Virus record (IMG/VR): IMGVR_UViG_3300003322_000128
Coordinates: 1 to 64,000 of that record
Reading direction: 5' to 3' (one strand)
DNA: 64,000 nucleotides
From: a virus
The notes beneath the pieces were generated by a model. That model had not been told where the DNA came from. It saw nothing but the letters and a program-made list of their open reading frames with translations, and did not search any database. The position numbers and the translations under genes were made by a program. Positions 49,347 through 57,711 of the stretch are shown here, piece by piece. The stretch's first letter is position 1; the number at the start of each line of letters is the position of its first letter.

Positions 49347-50338
49347 AAATTTCATTTCACACTGTAAAAGACAATCTGGATACAACACGTGGATACGGTA
49401 ATGCTGGAATGCATGTTGTCAAGTCATTGCAATCTCTAGGTCATGAAGTTCCTTTTGACGACCCTACAGCTCCTGTTCAGATTTCCTTCTGCCCGCCGCA
49501 TTGGTACAACTTCCATGAGGGGCAGTACAAGATTGGATATACTCCTTGGGAATCTACTGAATTGCCTAGTGGTTGGGCTGAAATCATGAATGAATGTGAT
49601 GAGGTATGGGCTACATCACAGTGGGTTGCCGATGTTTATAAAAATGCTGGAGTGACAAAGCCAATCTACGTTTATCACCATGGCCTTGACCACAAGTGGA
49701 AGCCAAAGAAGCGTGAGAGAGGAGACGTAGTCAAGTTTCTTCATATGGGTGAGCCTGCTTTGCGCAAGGGTGGTCAGATGACTGTTGATGCATTTCGGGC
49801 GGTCTTTGGAGATAGAACAGATGTTCATCTGACAATCAAGGCTTATCATCAGCATTTTTTGCGGGTCTGGCATAACGGTAAGGTAATTGAACCGGATGAT
49901 GCATACAATAATGTAACAGTAATCAAGGATTCTATTCCTGAGAATGAATTGTTGCAACTGTATTACGACCACGACGTTCTTGTTTATCCTTCATATGGTG
50001 AAGGCTTTGGTCTTATTCCATTGCAAGCACTTGGAACTGGAATGCCCGTGATTTGTACAGATGAATGGGCACCATACAGAAATTACACACAAATGCTATC
50101 AATTGGCGGCCGGTGGGATAGAAGTATTTGGGCTCTTCACCCTGGTGATGTTTTCTATCCTGACTACGAATGGTTGAAGTCTAAGATGGAACGTCTTGTT
50201 GACGACGAACCAAACCTACTGGATAAGATGTTCAAGTACTATTTTGACCAGGCTGACCACATCCATAAGCAATTTGATTGGGATTTCCAAACTGAATATG
50301 CCTTCCGTCATATTGTTGAGAAGTTTACAGAAACGTGA
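49343..50338 (+). CDS. GT4-family glycosyltransferase 2, 331 aa
   Basis: GTG start overlapping the previous stop (GTGA). It is a paralogue of the upstream enzyme along its whole length (KISFHTVKDN, HMGEPALRKGG, YPSYGEGFGLIPLQALGTGMP). Two diverged copies suggest sequential addition of two sugars. Confidence 0.87.
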   Translation: MKISFHTVKDNLDTTRGYGNAGMHVVKSLQSLGHEVPFDDPTAPVQISFCPPHWYNFHEGQYKIGYTPWESTELPSGWAEIMNECDEVWATSQWVADVYKNAGVTKPIYVYHHGLDHKWKPKKRERGDVVKFLHMGEPALRKGGQMTVDAFRAVFGDRTDVHLTIKAYHQHFLRVWHNGKVIEPDDAYNNVTVIKDSIPENELLQLYYDHDVLVYPSYGEGFGLIPLQALGTGMPVICTDEWAPYRNYTQMLSIGGRWDRSIWALHPGDVFYPDYEWLKSKMERLVDDEPNLLDKMFKYYFDQADHIHKQFDWDFQTEYAFRHIVEKFTET

Positions 50339-50353
50339 CCTAAAAACTCCTGA

Positions 50354-50388
50354 AACACCCCTGTCTTCTAAAGATGGGGGTGTTATCA
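50354..50388 (+). terminator. Intrinsic terminator
   Basis: AACACCCC (50354-50361) pairs with GGGGTGTT (50377-50384), with an inner TCTT/AAGA pairing. The T tract is short. Confidence 0.65.
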
Positions 50389-50448
50389 TAGAAGAACCAC
50401 AACATATTGTATATAGGCCCGGAAGGGTCAGAAGGAGTTTTGTTTTTT

Positions 50449-52395
50449 ATGGATTTCATCGACGCTTCGGGCCGGATTACCGACCCTTATCGTAACTTTA
50501 TTCACTTGTCTCGCTACTCAAGATGGCTAGAAGACAAGGAACGCAGAGAGACTTGGGTTGAGACAGTTGACCGTTATGTCAGTTTTATGCTTGACCATCT
50601 GAACAAGAACAATGGATATACACCACCTGAGCATGATGTTCAGCTTGTTCGCACTTTTATTCTTGAGCACATGGCACTTCCATCAATGCGTGCTCTTATG
50701 ACAGCAGGACCCGCCCTTGAGCGCAATAACATTGCAGGATATAACTGCTCCTATGTAGTTTTGGATAATCCAACAGCATTCGATGAGATTCTTTACATTC
50801 TTATGAATGGAACAGGTGTTGGGTTCTCTTGCGAAGAGCGATATGTCTCTCAGCTTCCTGTTATTCCTCAACTTCATGATTCAGAAAATACGATTGTAGT
50901 TGAGGATTCCAAGGAAGGATGGGCAAATGCTTACAAGGAGCTTGTTGCAGGTCTTTACAACGGAGTCATTCAGGGTTGGGATGTTAGCAAGGTTCGACCA
51001 GCAGGCGCAAGACTTATGACTTTTGGTGGTCGCGCTTCCGGTCCAGCACCACTTGTTGAGCTATTTGAGTTCACTATTGACACGTTTCTTCGTGCTCAGG
51101 GTCGTAAGCTGACTGACCTTGAAGCGCATGACATCGTGTGTGAAATTGCAAGCGTTGTAGTTGTTGGTGGCGTTCGGCGCTCCGCTCTTATTTCTCTGGG
51201 AGACCTAGATTCCTCTGGGCACCGTACAGCAAAGTCAGGTGCATGGTGGGAGAAGGACGGACAGCGCGCTCTTGCTAATAACTCAGCAGTATTCGATGAG
51301 AAGCCTTCCCGTGAGCGTTTTGATGAAGAATGGCAGTCATTGATTGATTCTGGTTCTGGTGAGCGTGGTATTTTCAGCCGGGTTGCTTCTCAGAAGCAGG
51401 CATCAAAGTTTGGTCGTAGGAGTCCAGATATTGAATATGGAACGAATCCATGCTCGGAAATTATTCTTCGTCCTAATCAGTTCTGTAACCTGACAACAGT
51501 TGTTGTTTCTGGCGACGACGATTATCTGATTTTGTCAAAGAAGGTTGAAGCCGCAACCATTCTTGGAACATGGCAATCAACTTTGACAAACTTTAAGTAT
51601 CTTCGTCCAATCTGGAAGCAGAACACTGAAGAGGAAAGACTTCTTGGAGTTTCAATGACAGGCCCGTTCGGTAACAAGTTGCTGAATGGCTCTCTTGGAA
51701 TGAGGAAGACAGAAGAGGTTCTTTATGCTCTCCGCGCACATGCTGTAAAGGTTAACAAGATTGTTGCTGAGCAGATTGGAATTCCTCAGGCGTCGGCGGT
51801 TACGTGTGTAAAGCCAGAGGGAACATCTTCACAATTGACCCTTACTTCATCTGGATTGCATGCTTGGCATAAGGAGAAGTACATTCGTACAGTAAGAATG
51901 GACCGAAAGGACCCACTTGCCCAGTATATGATGGACGCGGGCTTCCCATGGGAGCCTGATGTTATGAATCCAGAGAATACCGCAGTGTTCTCATTCCCTA
52001 TTGCAGCTCCAGAGGGCGCATTGACAAGGAATGACCTTACTGCGATTGAGCACCTTGAGCTTTGGATGACATATCAGAGAATGTGGTGTGAGCACAAGCC
52101 TTCGGTTACTATTTATGTGAAGCCTGAAGAGTGGGAGGAGGTTGGAAATTGGGTTTATGACAATTTTGATGAAGTTTCTGGAATCTCATTCCTTCCTCAT
52201 TCAGAGCACACATACCAGCAGGCTCCATATCAGGATATTACTGATGCCGAATATGATGAGTGGATTGCTAGAATGCCTAAGGATGTTGATTGGGATATGC
52301 TTTCTTCTTATGAGTTGGAAGACACAACTACTGGAACGCAGGAGCTTGCTTGCGTTGCGGGTTCTTGTGAAGTCGTAGATACTGTTACTAGTTAA
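50449..52395 (+). CDS. nrdJ: Class II (B12-dependent) ribonucleotide reductase, 648 aa
   Basis: NCSYVV (Cys100), MNGTGVGFS, NPCSEI with the N-x-C-x-E of the thiyl-radical site, PEGTSSQLTLTSSGLH and a C-terminal CVAGSC redox pair. This set and the monomeric length match the adenosylcobalamin-dependent RTPR/NrdJ type. It reduces ribonucleotides to deoxyribonucleotides without oxygen-dependent radical generation and needs a thioredoxin-like partner (15031). ATG at 50449 is chosen; AAGGAG is 11 nt upstream. Confidence 0.88.
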   Translation: MDFIDASGRITDPYRNFIHLSRYSRWLEDKERRETWVETVDRYVSFMLDHLNKNNGYTPPEHDVQLVRTFILEHMALPSMRALMTAGPALERNNIAGYNCSYVVLDNPTAFDEILYILMNGTGVGFSCEERYVSQLPVIPQLHDSENTIVVEDSKEGWANAYKELVAGLYNGVIQGWDVSKVRPAGARLMTFGGRASGPAPLVELFEFTIDTFLRAQGRKLTDLEAHDIVCEIASVVVVGGVRRSALISLGDLDSSGHRTAKSGAWWEKDGQRALANNSAVFDEKPSRERFDEEWQSLIDSGSGERGIFSRVASQKQASKFGRRSPDIEYGTNPCSEIILRPNQFCNLTTVVVSGDDDYLILSKKVEAATILGTWQSTLTNFKYLRPIWKQNTEEERLLGVSMTGPFGNKLLNGSLGMRKTEEVLYALRAHAVKVNKIVAEQIGIPQASAVTCVKPEGTSSQLTLTSSGLHAWHKEKYIRTVRMDRKDPLAQYMMDAGFPWEPDVMNPENTAVFSFPIAAPEGALTRNDLTAIEHLELWMTYQRMWCEHKPSVTIYVKPEEWEEVGNWVYDNFDEVSGISFLPHSEHTYQQAPYQDITDAEYDEWIARMPKDVDWDMLSSYELEDTTTGTQELACVAGSCEVVDTVTS

Positions 52396-52407
52396 GAATA
52401 CTCTTAG

Positions 52408-52436
52408 AACCCCGCCTTTTTGGCGGGGTTTCTTTG
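52408..52436 (+). terminator. Intrinsic terminator
   Basis: AACCCCGCC/GGCGGGGTT (52408-52430) with a T loop, followed by TTTCTTTG. Confidence 0.88.
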
Positions 52437-52462
52437 TATTCACACATCTTTCAATGTATAAT
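52434..52462 (+). promoter_or_regulatory. Promoter of the endolysin gene
   Basis: TTGTAT (52434-52439), 17-bp spacer, TATAAT (52457-52462), then AAGGAGGTG. Confidence 0.7.
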
Positions 52463-52488
52463 ATGTAAAGGAGGTGAAGAAATAAGAT

Positions 52489-53373
52489 ATGGCAACACCA
52501 ATGACATCCTCACAGATTGTAGCTCAGCTAAAGAAGTGGGGAATTAAGTACAAGGAAGTAAAGTCATGGGAGACCCACAACCGTAATTCCAAGGGAGCTT
52601 GGGGCGGTATGAATGGTTTCATTTGGCACCACACCGGAGCTGATGTTTCGGCGGCTAATGCAGCATCATATGCTGGTTCTACTCTTTATAATGGGCTAAG
52701 TACATTGCCAGGACCGCTTTGCCACTTTGGTCTAGCGCCTGATGGAACAGTTTATCTAGTAGGTTGGGGTAGAGCAAACCATGCTGGTGGTGGAGACCCA
52801 GTAGTTTTGAATCATGTCATTAATGAAGATTATTCCGGTCAGCTAAAGCCAACTAAGGGTAATGCTGATGGTACAGATGGTAATGCTCACTTTTATGGTG
52901 TAGAAATTATGTATTCAGGAAGCCATAAGATGACTGATGCTCAGTATCAGGCAGCTCTAAAGCTTTCTGCTGCTATTCTCGATTTCCACAAGTGGACAGA
53001 GAAGTCTGTAATTGGTCATGGAGAGTGGTCTAACGATAAGTGGGACCCAGGTTATGCTTCTGGAAAGATTATGGATATGTCTGCTGTACGTAAGGATGTT
53101 CTAGCGACATTGAAGGCTGGACCTAATACAACACCAGCAAAGCCAAGTACCCCTTCAACGGGAGGTGGAACTGTGACAACACCAGCAAAGGATGCAACGT
53201 ATAAGTCAGTATGGGACCTTGATGTGGCTACTCCACCAAAGGGGCACGAGACTACTGAGAATCCAAAGTGGGCGCCAATGAGTCTTCTTAAGGGAATTTA
53301 TGAAAATCTGGATGTTCTTTCAAAGAAGGTCGATGAACTTTCTAAGAAGATTGACGCTCTAGAATCAAAGTGA
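52489..53373 (+). CDS. Endolysin, N-acetylmuramoyl-L-alanine amidase, 294 aa
   Basis: Amidase_2/PGRP-type domain: GFIWHHTGADV with the first zinc His, VGWGRANHAG, FYGVEIMYSG and IGHGEWSNDKWDPG with the second His and Asp/Cys-type ligand. A Thr/Pro linker (about 208-232) leads to a C-terminal segment KSVWDLDVATPP then a heptad coil (LSKKVDELSKKIDAL), common in actinophage lysins. No holin is adjacent. Confidence 0.92.
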   Translation: MATPMTSSQIVAQLKKWGIKYKEVKSWETHNRNSKGAWGGMNGFIWHHTGADVSAANAASYAGSTLYNGLSTLPGPLCHFGLAPDGTVYLVGWGRANHAGGGDPVVLNHVINEDYSGQLKPTKGNADGTDGNAHFYGVEIMYSGSHKMTDAQYQAALKLSAAILDFHKWTEKSVIGHGEWSNDKWDPGYASGKIMDMSAVRKDVLATLKAGPNTTPAKPSTPSTGGGTVTTPAKDATYKSVWDLDVATPPKGHETTENPKWAPMSLLKGIYENLDVLSKKVDELSKKIDALESK

Positions 53374-53379
53374 TATAAT
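53351..53379 (+). promoter_or_regulatory. Strong promoter of a short RNA
   Basis: TTGACG (53351-53356), 17-bp spacer, extended -10 TGATATAAT (TATAAT 53374-53379). It lies in the end of the endolysin gene. Confidence 0.82.
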
Positions 53380-53385
53380 CTAAGT

Positions 53386-53490
53386 ACAGCCTATGGAAAT
53401 GAGTCCGGGTTGTCTATGGCGCTAAGTGCAGCGCTACTTAGGTGGTTATACTTACCGACATACCCCGTCTTTGGACGGGGTTTTGTCGTT
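53386..53490 (+). ncRNA. Short terminated RNA, possible attenuator or sRNA
   Basis: About 100 nt from a strong promoter to a strong terminator, with no gene. CTAAGTA (53380-53386) can pair with TACTTAG (53435-53441), while an internal CTAAGT (near 53422) can pair with the same ACTTAG. GGGTTGTC (near 53407-53414) can pair with GACATACCC (53457-53465), which overlaps the terminator's left arm. These exclusive pairings are typical of a switch. No known class recognised. Confidence 0.6.
53463..53490 (+). terminator. Intrinsic terminator of the short RNA
   Basis: ACCCCGTC and GACGGGGT around TTTG, followed by TTTGTCGTTT. Confidence 0.85.
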
Positions 53491-53511
53491 TAATCTCCAT
53501 AGTGATATACT
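53483..53511 (+). promoter_or_regulatory. Promoter of the LamG tail gene
   Basis: TTGTCG (53483-53488), 17-bp spacer, extended -10 TGATATACT (TATACT 53506-53511). The ATG follows 9 nt later without a ribosome binding site. Confidence 0.68.
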
Positions 53512-53520
53512 TTAATTACA

Positions 53521-55239
53521 ATGACTTATGTATATAGTGTATTGAGAGACGGACCTATTGGATTGTGGTCTTTTGATTCTCTACCACTTAATGATTCTAC
53601 TGGATATGGTAACAATGCCACTTATTCAGGTACTCCACAAACAACCCGCCCAATTGTGGCGGGCGGTGTTGCTGCTCAGTATCTAAGCTCAGACGACACA
53701 GTAAATTATCCAGTGTCCTCAATTATGATTGCTGGTCGAGAGTCCAGGGCATTTTCTCTGGAGGCGTGGATTAAGCCTCAAAGCGGTACAGCAGCAATCT
53801 TGGCAAGAGACAATAGCGGACTCTTCCTTGACGGATTGACCCTTAGATTCTCGATGGACTTTTCTTCACTGGTTAGTGTTATTTATGAACACTTGCAGGC
53901 TGGTGAAATCTATCATGTTGTAGCTGTCTATGATGGCAAGTCAATGGTTTTGTATGTTAACGGGGAAACTGTTGCCAGTTCTGATATTGACGACTCAGAG
54001 ATTTTGGCCGGGATTTCAGATACAACCACCAATCTTAAGACTACAATGACAACAACTATGGTTATGGATACTCCAGCAGTATATAACTATGGACTAGATT
54101 ACGTTCGTGTAAGCAGACATTACAACACTGGAATAAAGTACCCGCAAGTTGTCAATCTTTCAGCGAATAATTCTGGCAAGTATTATCTGTTCTCAGATGC
54201 ATACAGTTCGGTATATGACACAGTTTCATTTGGTGAAACTGATGACTGGAATTCAGGAATTTTCGCGGGTAATGTAACGTCAGTAGACGATGAGCTTGTC
54301 AATCTATTTGATGAAACAACAGGAGAGTGGCTTACTGGAACATGGACATACCAATATTCTGTAGCAGGAGACGAAGGTTCCGGTATTACACTCAATGGCT
54401 CAAGAATCACATGGGACTCGCTTGACACAATCACTGTAGAAACATCAACAGACAATGTAACGTGGACTCCAGTAACAAATGGCAGTTCAATTGTTGGAAC
54501 TCAGAGTCTGTCTTCTGGATGGGCTATTGCTGTCAGAGTAACTATTCCAACAACAACTGACCATCAATCCACTGTTAGCAACCTGAAGGTTGTATTTTAC
54601 ACAGACAAGCATATTAAGGGTTCCGACGAGTCTCTTGTTGCTTCATTTAATGCACCACTGACAGTCACATTGGCAGATATGGCATATCCACCAGCAAGTT
54701 TCAATGATAACGCCGGGGTTTTGTTGCCAGCATCCAATGGGATTTCAATTCCAGCAGACACAGACTTTGACCCTTATTCTGTAGTGGAGATGACTGTTAA
54801 ATTCGATACCAGCACAGCGAGTAAGACGGTCCTTGCCCTAGGTTCTGCTTCAATTACATCAAATGGTTCGGGCCAGTGGGTTTCTACAGGACTCACCGCT
54901 TTGTACGTTGATGGAGTATCGGTTTCATCACCATTTTCTATTGCTGCGGGAAAGTGGCACCATGTGTTGGCTGTATTTCCGGCAACAACAGATATTGTTT
55001 ATATTGGAAATAGTTCAGCAGGTTCTGCGGGCTACCCAATGAGGGTCGGATATGTTGCCTTGTATCCAGACACTATCACATCAGGCACAGCAACTGCAAT
55101 TTATGATGCTTGGGTTGGGGTAGCAGCAGTTCAGATGGAAGATGAGAATACATCGAACATTTCTGAGCATATTTTTTCAGATACTTCGTCACCATTCAGG
55201 GGATATTCATTCGATTGGTCTATTACGGGCGCCGGATAA
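53521..55239 (+). CDS. LamG-domain tail or receptor-binding protein, 572 aa
   Basis: Two concanavalin/LamG-like jelly-roll domains: residues 10-175 (IGLWSFDSLPLNDSTGYGNNATY, FSLEAWIKP, YHVVAVYDGKSMVLYVNG) and about 390-545 (VEMTVKFDT, WHHVLAVFP). A beta-rich linker lies between. Such domains bind glycans; the protein is likely displayed on the tail or capsid. It stands before the portal operon. Confidence 0.83.
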   Translation: MTYVYSVLRDGPIGLWSFDSLPLNDSTGYGNNATYSGTPQTTRPIVAGGVAAQYLSSDDTVNYPVSSIMIAGRESRAFSLEAWIKPQSGTAAILARDNSGLFLDGLTLRFSMDFSSLVSVIYEHLQAGEIYHVVAVYDGKSMVLYVNGETVASSDIDDSEILAGISDTTTNLKTTMTTTMVMDTPAVYNYGLDYVRVSRHYNTGIKYPQVVNLSANNSGKYYLFSDAYSSVYDTVSFGETDDWNSGIFAGNVTSVDDELVNLFDETTGEWLTGTWTYQYSVAGDEGSGITLNGSRITWDSLDTITVETSTDNVTWTPVTNGSSIVGTQSLSSGWAIAVRVTIPTTTDHQSTVSNLKVVFYTDKHIKGSDESLVASFNAPLTVTLADMAYPPASFNDNAGVLLPASNGISIPADTDFDPYSVVEMTVKFDTSTASKTVLALGSASITSNGSGQWVSTGLTALYVDGVSVSSPFSIAAGKWHHVLAVFPATTDIVYIGNSSAGSAGYPMRVGYVALYPDTITSGTATAIYDAWVGVAAVQMEDENTSNISEHIFSDTSSPFRGYSFDWSITGAG

Positions 55240-55252
55240 CCAACTTATGGAC

Positions 55253-55327
55253 AAAACTTGCCTCTAAAGCTGAATTTTGACGCAAAACTTGCCTAAATTT
55301 GCTCATAGGCAAGGATAAAGGTATAAT
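55253..55327 (+). promoter_or_regulatory. Promoter with repeated operator
   Basis: AAAACTTGCCT occurs twice (55253-55263, 55284-55294; 31 bp apart) and AGGCAAG in inverse (55307-55313). The promoter TTGCTC (55299-55304), 17-bp spacer, TATAAT (55322-55327) lies between the second copy and the inverse one. It controls the head operon. Confidence 0.7.
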
Positions 55328-55334
55328 TTCTGAT

Positions 55335-55652
55335 ATGAAGACTACACGAAAGCAAATTGTAGAAGAGGTCCCCTGGGGTGTTTATGTCTGGGAAATGCCT
55401 GATGGTCGCTGGATTGGCGACGATGAAGGCAATTTCTTGAGTATTGCATCCATGAAGGGTGATAAGAAGCGAATGCAGCAGCTAAAGGACTCTGTTCGCT
55501 CATATGGTGTTACCGAGGGTAAGCCATTCTTCCTTTCTGGTCACAGAAAGGTCTCAGATGAAGAGTTCGAAAATCAGAAGCGACGCATGGAATTCGGTTT
55601 GATTCCAGATGAGCTTGATATTGCAGCGTTTAGAGAGGGTCAGGTTAGCTAA
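55335..55652 (+). CDS. Conserved phage protein upstream of portal, 105 aa
   Basis: The ATG is 7 nt after the -10, so the message is probably leaderless. VPWGVYVWEMPDGRWIGDDEGNFLSI is characteristic of a short protein found before portal genes in actinophages. It may help portal assembly; function is unproven. Confidence 0.75.
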   Translation: MKTTRKQIVEEVPWGVYVWEMPDGRWIGDDEGNFLSIASMKGDKKRMQQLKDSVRSYGVTEGKPFFLSGHRKVSDEEFENQKRRMEFGLIPDELDIAAFREGQVS

Positions 55653-57235
55653 TGGCAAATAAGGTTGTATCAGCAGAGGAAGAGTCAAGGGAAATTGAGG
55701 TTAAGGTAGGCTCAATCGTAGAATATTCGGCATCTTCTTCTGAAATTGATGTATTCTCAAAGTCAGCAGATGAAGTCCGTAAGATGGATGGAATCACTCC
55801 TGCCCTTAAGAGGAAGACGACTCGTGAAATCCAGAAGTTCCAACGTGGAACTGGTGGAGCAAAGACCAAGCGTGAAGAGCGAGACGAGATTACGGGGTAC
55901 AACCTATTTGAAGTAGTTATGCCACCCTATAATCTTGATTATCTAGCAGCTCTATACGAGAAGTCTTCTCCACATGCGGCAGCTGTTAAGGCTAAGGTCA
56001 AGAATATCGCCGGGTTGGGTTATCAGTTTGTAGAATCAGAGGCAACGAAGGAACTTCTAGACAGAGCAGAAGGAAATGAGTCTAAGCTTTCTCAGCTACG
56101 TAGGAGACTGTCCCGTGGTCGTATCCAGCTCAACGAGTGGCTTGACTCATGTAATGAAGAGGATGAATTCGATGAGACTCTAGGGAAGCTGTGGACAGAT
56201 TATGAAACCACCGGAAACGCTTACCTTGAGATTGGTAGAAAGAACACTGGAGAAATCGGATATCTTGGACATATTCCTGCAACTACATTGAGAATCCGTA
56301 AGCAGCGTGATGGATTTGTTCAGATTATCTCAAATCGGGCGGTTTTCTTTAGGAACTTTGGTGACAAGGAAACAACCGACCCAATTGGTCATGACCCACG
56401 TCCTAATGAGATTATCCACTTCAAGAAGTACACTCCTACACATGGATATTACGGTGTTCCTGATATCATTTCTGCAATGACGGCGGTTACTGGTAATGAG
56501 TTCTCCGCTCGATTTAATCTTGATTATTTTGAGAACAAGGCAGTTCCTCGTTATGTTATCGTTATCAAGGGTGGCAACCTTTCTGCTCGTTCAGAGCAGC
56601 AGATTCTAGAATTCTTCCAGGCTTCTTTGAAGGGTAAGAATCACAGGACTCTGTATGTTCCACTTCCAGCAGATGAGGAAGGCAAGAAGGTTTCGTTCGA
56701 AATGAAGCCTGTTGAAACTGGAACGCAGGATTCTTCGTTCAATAATTACCGAAAGGGCAATCTGAACGAAATTCTGATGGCTCATGGAGTCCCTATCTCA
56801 AAGGTGTCTCTTGGTGAGGGAGTTTCTTTGGCGGCGGCTAGAGATGCAGACAAGACGTTCAAGGAACAAGTATGTAGGCCAGACCAGAGAATTCTTGAAA
56901 AGAAGTTGAACAAGATTGTCAAGGAACTCACACAAGTATTTGTGTTGAAGTTGAATGAGCTTTCTTTGACTGATGAAGATACTCAGTCAAAGATTGATGA
57001 GCGTTACCTACGTCTTGGTACCTATTTGCCAAATGAGGTTCGTGCTCGTAAGGGTATGCCTGGCATTAAGGGCGGAGACAAGCCTGTAGAACTTAAGCCA
57101 CAGCAGGCGGCAGAGCAAAAGACTCAGGCTTCCGGTAATAGAAAGAGGGACCAGGAGCGTCAGGGTAATTCGACAGATTCCGCTTCCTCAAATAACACAA
57201 GAAATCCGCAAGGGGAAGGAAGACAGACCGCCTAA
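55652..57235 (+). CDS. Portal protein, 527 aa
   Basis: Fits the HK97-type phage portal family: YNLDYLAALYEKSSPHAAAV early, DYETTGNAYLEI (wing/stem start), HFKKYTPTHGYYGVPDI, and the long helix ARFNLDYFENKAVP. The C-terminal tail is disordered and Gln/Ser/Asn-rich. It forms the dodecameric DNA entry channel. It starts on the last base of the previous gene. Confidence 0.9.
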   Translation: MANKVVSAEEESREIEVKVGSIVEYSASSSEIDVFSKSADEVRKMDGITPALKRKTTREIQKFQRGTGGAKTKREERDEITGYNLFEVVMPPYNLDYLAALYEKSSPHAAAVKAKVKNIAGLGYQFVESEATKELLDRAEGNESKLSQLRRRLSRGRIQLNEWLDSCNEEDEFDETLGKLWTDYETTGNAYLEIGRKNTGEIGYLGHIPATTLRIRKQRDGFVQIISNRAVFFRNFGDKETTDPIGHDPRPNEIIHFKKYTPTHGYYGVPDIISAMTAVTGNEFSARFNLDYFENKAVPRYVIVIKGGNLSARSEQQILEFFQASLKGKNHRTLYVPLPADEEGKKVSFEMKPVETGTQDSSFNNYRKGNLNEILMAHGVPISKVSLGEGVSLAAARDADKTFKEQVCRPDQRILEKKLNKIVKELTQVFVLKLNELSLTDEDTQSKIDERYLRLGTYLPNEVRARKGMPGIKGGDKPVELKPQQAAEQKTQASGNRKRDQERQGNSTDSASSNNTRNPQGEGRQTA

Positions 57236-57240
57236 TTTAA

Positions 57241-57675
57241 ATGGTTAAGATTCTAAGAAGGGCTTGGGAGAGCCTAGCCACAGCTTTGGCTAGGCCAATC
57301 AATAAAGTAGCCGCAGTAGTTTTGTCAGTTTATACATTTCTCTGGGGGTTCTGGATTGCCAACCCCTTCTGGGATGTTTTTGGAAATGCACATGTATATG
57401 ATTGGCTATCTAGTGTAGCCCCAGAAGAATATTGGGGTAGTATGGCAATGGCTGTTGGCGCAATCATGACTTATGGGGTAATTCGCGGCTCCAGAAAATC
57501 CTTGACGATTGGAGCATTTGTCGGTTTTATTCATTGGCTAATCATTGCCATGGGATATTTTGCGGGTGACTGGAGAAATACCGGTGGAATTACATCAAGC
57601 GCAATGGCACTTTATTGTGCAGCTATCTATCTAAACATCAGATACCTTCATTTTAAAGAAACACATCCCGAATAA
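57241..57675 (+). CDS. Four-TM membrane protein, 144 aa
   Basis: Hydrophobic segments near 23-42, 68-82, 88-108 and 115-132; basic N-terminus. Its layout parallels the protein at 7729 (same length, four segments, a Trp/Pro-rich first loop). Placed between portal and protease, it could be a holin-like or head-associated protein; function unknown. Confidence 0.75.
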   Translation: MVKILRRAWESLATALARPINKVAAVVLSVYTFLWGFWIANPFWDVFGNAHVYDWLSSVAPEEYWGSMAMAVGAIMTYGVIRGSRKSLTIGAFVGFIHWLIIAMGYFAGDWRNTGGITSSAMALYCAAIYLNIRYLHFKETHPE

Positions 57676-57711
57676 TTTGCCTTTTTAAAAGGCGGCTGAT
57701 AATATACAACT

